The notes below the pieces were generated by a model. It did not search any database, was not told the DNA's origin, and worked only from the letters and a program-made list of their open reading frames with translations. The position numbers and the translations under genes were made by a program. Positions 60,548 to 64,000 of a DNA stretch of 64,000 bases are shown piece after piece; the first letter of the stretch is position 1; the number at the start of each line of letters is the position of its first letter. The stretch covers positions 1-64,000 of the forward strand of contig JACKEO010000006.1 of NCBI GenBank assembly GCA_020632955.1. The letters are read 5' to 3'. Source of the DNA: Alphaproteobacteria bacterium (lineage in GTDB: Bacteria > Myxococcota_A > UBA796 > GCA-2862545).

Positions 60548-61870
60548 TTGACGCGCAACCCGACGACCTTCGTGCTCGACACGAACGTGCTGCTCTACGA
60601 TCCCGAGGCCCTCGCCGTGTTCGAGGAACACGACGTCGTCATCCCGATGACGGTGCTGGAGGAGGTCGACAAGTTCAAGCGCGACATGAACGAGACGGGC
60701 CGGAACGCCCGTGAGGCGTCCCGTGTGCTCGATCAGCTCCGTCAGGGCGGCTCGCTCCGCGAGGGCGTCTCCCTGCCGTCGGGGGGCCGGGTGCGCGTGG
60801 CCTTCCACGACGACCACGAGCACGAGCCCATCTCCTGGGGCGTCGACAGCAACGACAACCGCATCCTGCAGCTCACCCGGTCCCTGCACCGCGAGCTCGA
60901 CGGGCGCGTCGTGCTGGTGACCCGCGACACGAACATGCGGCTCAAGTGCGACGCGCTCGGTGTGAGGGCCGAGGACTACGAGCACAGCCGCCTCCGCGTG
61001 GACGCGCAGTACTCGGGCATGTCGGAGCGCACGGTGGCGCCCGACGTCGTGGCCGCGCTCTACGCGGAAGGCATGGTGCTCACCGACGAGGCCGCCGATC
61101 TCTACCCCCACGAGTTCGTCGTGCTCCGGGCAGAGGACGACGAGCACCGCACGGCGATGGGGCGGGTGCTCCCCGATCGCGCGGGCGTGCGGCTGGTGGG
61201 CCGCCACAAGGAGGGTGCCTGGGGCGTCTTCGCGCGGAACAAGGAGCAGCTCTTCGCGCTCGAGCTCCTGCTCGATCCCGAGGTCACGCTCGTCACCCTC
61301 AACGGGGTGGCCGGCACCGGAAAGACGCTCCTCGCCATCGCCTGCGGTCTCAAGCAGACGGCCGACATGGATCTCTACCGCCGGGTGCTCGTGAGCCGGC
61401 CCATCTTCCCGCTGGGTCGCGACATCGGCTTCCTGCCCGGAGACGTGGGCGAGAAGCTGAACCCCTGGATGCAGCCGATCTTCGACAACCTCGACTACCT
61501 GCTCTCGAGCCGGCCGGAGCGCCGTCGGGGCGAGCCCGAGTACCAGTACCTCCTCGACAACAAGATCGTGGAGGTGGAGGCGCTCACCTACATCCGTGGC
61601 CGCTCCATCCCCAACCAGTTCCTCATCGTCGACGAGGCGCAGAACCTCACGCCGCACGAGGTGAAGACGGTGCTCACGCGGGCCGGCGACGGCACCAAGG
61701 TGGTGCTCACGGGCGATCCCTTCCAGATCGACAACCCCTACGTGGACGAGGTGAGCAACGGGCTCACCTACGCGGTGGAGCGCTTCAAGGAGTGCGCCGT
61801 GGCGGGCCACGTCACCCTGCGCAAGGGCGAGCGCAGCCCGCTCGCCGAGCTCGCGGCGCGGCTGCTCTAG
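60548..61870 (+). CDS. PIN domain-PhoH-type ATPase
   Basis: 440 residues. An N-terminal PIN nuclease domain (about 1-140) begins TFVLDTNVLLYDP with the catalytic Asp, and has a later acidic cluster near VTRDTNMRLKC. The PhoH-like ATPase (about 200-440) has Walker A GVAGTGKTLL, Walker B LIVDEAQNL and the family block RPIFPLGRDIGFLPGD. Such proteins (YlaK/PhoH2 type) are RNA helicase-nucleases. The TTG start at 60548 gives MTRNPTTFVLDTN. The rlmB-like gene follows by 2 bases. Confidence 0.92.
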   Translation: MTRNPTTFVLDTNVLLYDPEALAVFEEHDVVIPMTVLEEVDKFKRDMNETGRNAREASRVLDQLRQGGSLREGVSLPSGGRVRVAFHDDHEHEPISWGVDSNDNRILQLTRSLHRELDGRVVLVTRDTNMRLKCDALGVRAEDYEHSRLRVDAQYSGMSERTVAPDVVAALYAEGMVLTDEAADLYPHEFVVLRAEDDEHRTAMGRVLPDRAGVRLVGRHKEGAWGVFARNKEQLFALELLLDPEVTLVTLNGVAGTGKTLLAIACGLKQTADMDLYRRVLVSRPIFPLGRDIGFLPGDVGEKLNPWMQPIFDNLDYLLSSRPERRRGEPEYQYLLDNKIVEVEALTYIRGRSIPNQFLIVDEAQNLTPHEVKTVLTRAGDGTKVVLTGDPFQIDNPYVDEVSNGLTYAVERFKECAVAGHVTLRKGERSPLAELAARLL

Positions 61871-61872
61871 CC

Positions 61873-62619
61873 ATGGAGCAGCTCGAGGGACGCAACCCGG
61901 TCCTGGAGTGCCTCGCGCGCGGTCGGCGACGCGTGCACCGCATCTGGCTCGACGAGGGCGCGCGTCCCGACGACAAGATCACCCGCATCCTCGAGCTCGC
62001 CGAGCGGGCCGGGGTGATCCTGGCTCGGGTGCCGCGGGCCAGGCTCGACAAGATGGCCGACGGCCGTGTGCACAACGGCATCGTCGCCCACGCCGACCCG
62101 GTCCCGTCGCCCACGGCGCGCCAGCTCCTCGACACGCTGTTCGACGCGGGCCGTGCGCCCTTCCTGCTGCTGGCCGACGAGGTCAGCTACGAGCACAACC
62201 TCGGCGCGATCCTGCGCACCTCGCTGGGCTTCGGGGTCGACGGCCTCGTCATCCCCACGCGCCGCGGCGCGGAGGTCGGGCCGGTGGTGCAGCGGGTGAG
62301 CATGGGCGCGGTGGAGGTGGTCCCGGTGGTGCGCGAGGGCCTGTCGTCTGCGCTCAAGCCCATCCGCGACGCGGGCATCCCCGTGGTGGGCGCCGACATG
62401 GGCGGCACGCCGCTGCACGCCAGCCGGCTCTCCGGGCCGCTCGCCCTGGTGCTGGGCGGGGAAGGGAAGGGCCTGTCGCCTGCGCTGCGGCGCAAGTGCG
62501 ACGCCGTCGTCTCCGTGCCGCTCGCCGGGAAGCTCGAGAGCCTCAACGTGAGCGTGGCCGCGGGCATCCTGATGTACGAGAAGCGACGCCAGGACGGATG
62601 GTTCGACACCACGCCCTGA
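61873..62619 (+). CDS. rlmB: RlmB/TrmH-family rRNA 2'-O-methyltransferase
   Basis: 248 residues. The N-terminal EGRNPVLECLARGRRRVHRIWL is the RlmB/TrmH L30e-like substrate-binding part. The SPOUT domain has NLGAILRTSLGFGVDGL, VVQRVSMGAVEVVPV, VLGGEGKGLSPAL and LNVSVAAGILMYE, the knot that binds AdoMet. RlmB methylates G2251 in 23S rRNA; another TrmH member is possible. It starts 2 bases after the PIN-PhoH stop. Confidence 0.9.
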   Translation: MEQLEGRNPVLECLARGRRRVHRIWLDEGARPDDKITRILELAERAGVILARVPRARLDKMADGRVHNGIVAHADPVPSPTARQLLDTLFDAGRAPFLLLADEVSYEHNLGAILRTSLGFGVDGLVIPTRRGAEVGPVVQRVSMGAVEVVPVVREGLSSALKPIRDAGIPVVGADMGGTPLHASRLSGPLALVLGGEGKGLSPALRRKCDAVVSVPLAGKLESLNVSVAAGILMYEKRRQDGWFDTTP

Positions 62620-62664
62620 CCCGGCCGCCGACGCGCGCTAGGAGCGCGGCCTCCCGGAGACGAC

Positions 62665-64000
62665 ATGCGGCTCGTTCGCCCCTCGCTGATCCTGCTCGCG
62701 GCCTGCGCCACCTCCCGCCCGGCGCCTTCGCCCGCGCCCCTCCGTGGCGTGCTGGCCGAGGTCGAGGCCTCCGTGGAGTCGGCCCTCGATCGCTCCGCCG
62801 ACGCGTGCACCGACTTCTACCGGTTCGCGTGCGGCGGCTGGCTCGACGCCTACGAGCTGCCGCCCGACCGCTCCGTGTTCGGCCGGGGCTTCTCGGCCAT
62901 CGCCGAGGGAAACCAGCAGATCCTCAAGGGGCTGCTGGAGGCGGGCGGCGGTGACCCCCGCCTCGGCGCCTACTACGAGGCCTGCATGGACACCGCGGCG
63001 GTGGAGGCGGCGGGGGCGGATCCGCTCGCGGCCGACCTGGCCCGCATCGACGCCGCGCCCGACGCCACCGCCCTGCTGCTGCTCTCCACCGAGCTCGCGG
63101 TGGAGGACGTCTTCCTCGGCGCCGGCGTGTTCCCCGACTTCACGCGGCCCGACACCAACGCCTTCCACATCGCCCAGGGCGGCCTCGGGCTGCCCGAGCG
63201 GGGCTACTACTTCCCGGAGGACGACGAGGGGCGGGCGCTGCTGGCCGACTACGAGGCGCACGTGGGCGCGATGCTCGGCCTGGCCGGGCGCGACCCTGCC
63301 GCCGCGGCGGCGGTGCTGGCGATCGAGACCGCGCTCGCCACGGCCAGCCGTGCGCCGGCCGACATGCGGGACCCCCGCACCCTCCATCACCCCACGGCAG
63401 TGGCCGACCTGCCGTCGGTGGATGCCCGGGTGCCGTGGACGGCGCTCCTCGCGGCCCTCGATCTCGACGACGTCGAGCAGCTGAACGTGATGACGCCGGA
63501 GTTCTTCCCGGCGCTGGGCGAGGTGCTGGCCGAGCGCCCCCTGGACGACCTGCGTGCCTATGTGGCCTGGCACCTCGTGCACGCCGCGGCGCCCTACCTG
63601 TCGTCCTCCTTCGACGAGGCGCACTTCGCCTTCTACGGCACGCGGCTCACCGGGCAGCAGCAGCAGCGCGATCGCTGGAAGCGCTGCGTGGACCGCGTGG
63701 ACGACGCCATGGGCGAGCTGCTGGGCGCGGCCTACGTGGCCGAGGCCTTCGCGGGCGACAGCAAGGCGACGGCGCTGGCGATGGTGGGCGACGTGGAGGG
63801 CGCCTTCGCCGCGGGCCTCGCCGACCTGGCGTGGATGGACGAGCCCACGCGAGAGCGCGCCCACGCGAAGCTCGACGCGATCACCAACAAGATCGGGTAC
63901 CCCGACGCGCCCGAGACCTACGAGGGCCTGGCGCTCGCCGACGGCAGCTGGGCGAACCAGGCCGCCGTGGCGGCGTGGTCCCGCGCGGACCAGCTCGCGA
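62665..64000 (+). CDS. M13-family (neprilysin-like) metallopeptidase lipoprotein, 3' truncated
   Basis: The gene runs off the end of the window, leaving 445 residues. A lipobox-like LAAC gives a lipid-anchored protein. CTDFYRFACGGW is the M13 signature near the mature start, and later segments (LGLPERGYYFPEDDEGRALL, AYVAWHLVHAAAPYL) fit the family. The zinc-binding HExxH lies beyond the window. It would cleave peptides in the periplasm or outside. GGAG lies 10 bases before the ATG, and a GCTAG element is at 62637-62641. Confidence 0.92.
   Translation, partial: MRLVRPSLILLAACATSRPAPSPAPLRGVLAEVEASVESALDRSADACTDFYRFACGGWLDAYELPPDRSVFGRGFSAIAEGNQQILKGLLEAGGGDPRLGAYYEACMDTAAVEAAGADPLAADLARIDAAPDATALLLLSTELAVEDVFLGAGVFPDFTRPDTNAFHIAQGGLGLPERGYYFPEDDEGRALLADYEAHVGAMLGLAGRDPAAAAAVLAIETALATASRAPADMRDPRTLHHPTAVADLPSVDARVPWTALLAALDLDDVEQLNVMTPEFFPALGEVLAERPLDDLRAYVAWHLVHAAAPYLSSSFDEAHFAFYGTRLTGQQQQRDRWKRCVDRVDDAMGELLGAAYVAEAFAGDSKATALAMVGDVEGAFAAGLADLAWMDEPTRERAHAKLDAITNKIGYPDAPETYEGLALADGSWANQAAVAAWSRADQLA

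Overview
The window is very GC-rich coding DNA (around 70% or more by eye) with genes tightly packed on both strands and many 4-base ATGA/GTGA stop-start overlaps. The gene content points to an aerobic Gram-negative bacterium: a complete alternative complex III operon (actA-F), Sec export genes, outer-membrane and lipoprotein signals, and queuosine synthesis. A glycine/cysteine tail followed by one membrane helix and arginines resembles MYXO-CTERM sorting signals, and a membrane protein ends in an AgmX/TonB-like domain. I infer a Myxococcota-like (deltaproteobacterial) organism; no rRNA is present to prove it. No insertion sequences, phage genes, integrases or CRISPR arrays were seen, so this looks like ordinary chromosome.

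Layout. 1-543: the end of an RND-type periplasmic adaptor. 560-4465: tyrosine catabolism (homogentisate dioxygenase, HPPD, a PhyH-type oxygenase) opposite a divergent LysR regulator. 4462-6563: amine oxidase plus dihaem cytochrome. 6861-8599: a predicted Tat-exported protein with a contractile-injection-tube-like domain, beside an ATP-grasp enzyme. 8592-16599: assorted enzymes, a TULIP/BPI-like surface protein, murG, an acyltransferase and a WalJ-like MBL protein. 16713-18655: phosphofructokinase overlapping a biliverdin-reductase-like gene. 18829-26573: actABCDEF. 26617-32428: RNA methyltransferases, a Trypco1-like protein, a cNMP-binding protein, tRNA-Ala(GGC), tRNA-Leu(TAA) and a TlpA-like lipoprotein. 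33395-42929: rpsU, holA, rpsT, lepA, greA, a RecG-like protein that has lost its helicase motifs, a hydrolase and tRNA-Ala(CGC).

43019-49393 is the most striking region. It is one minus-strand cluster with a promoter: an Hsp70 fused to a von Willebrand A domain, GrpE, a second Hsp70 with degenerate ATPase motifs, a transmembrane J-like protein without HPD and with an outward-facing AgmX/TonB-like domain, and a TPR protein ending in a zincin-like domain without its HExxH motif. Together they look like a dedicated chaperone/adhesion machine working at the inner membrane.

49542-64000: maf, a sterol-desaturase-family protein, a family 4 uracil-DNA glycosylase, a five-S1-repeat protein, then the classic queA-tgt-yajC-secD-secF order. 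The tgt product has lost all three zinc cysteines. A 38-bp x 4 palindromic tandem repeat follows this operon, then a PIN-PhoH ATPase, an RlmB/TrmH methyltransferase and the start of an M13 metallopeptidase cut by the window end.
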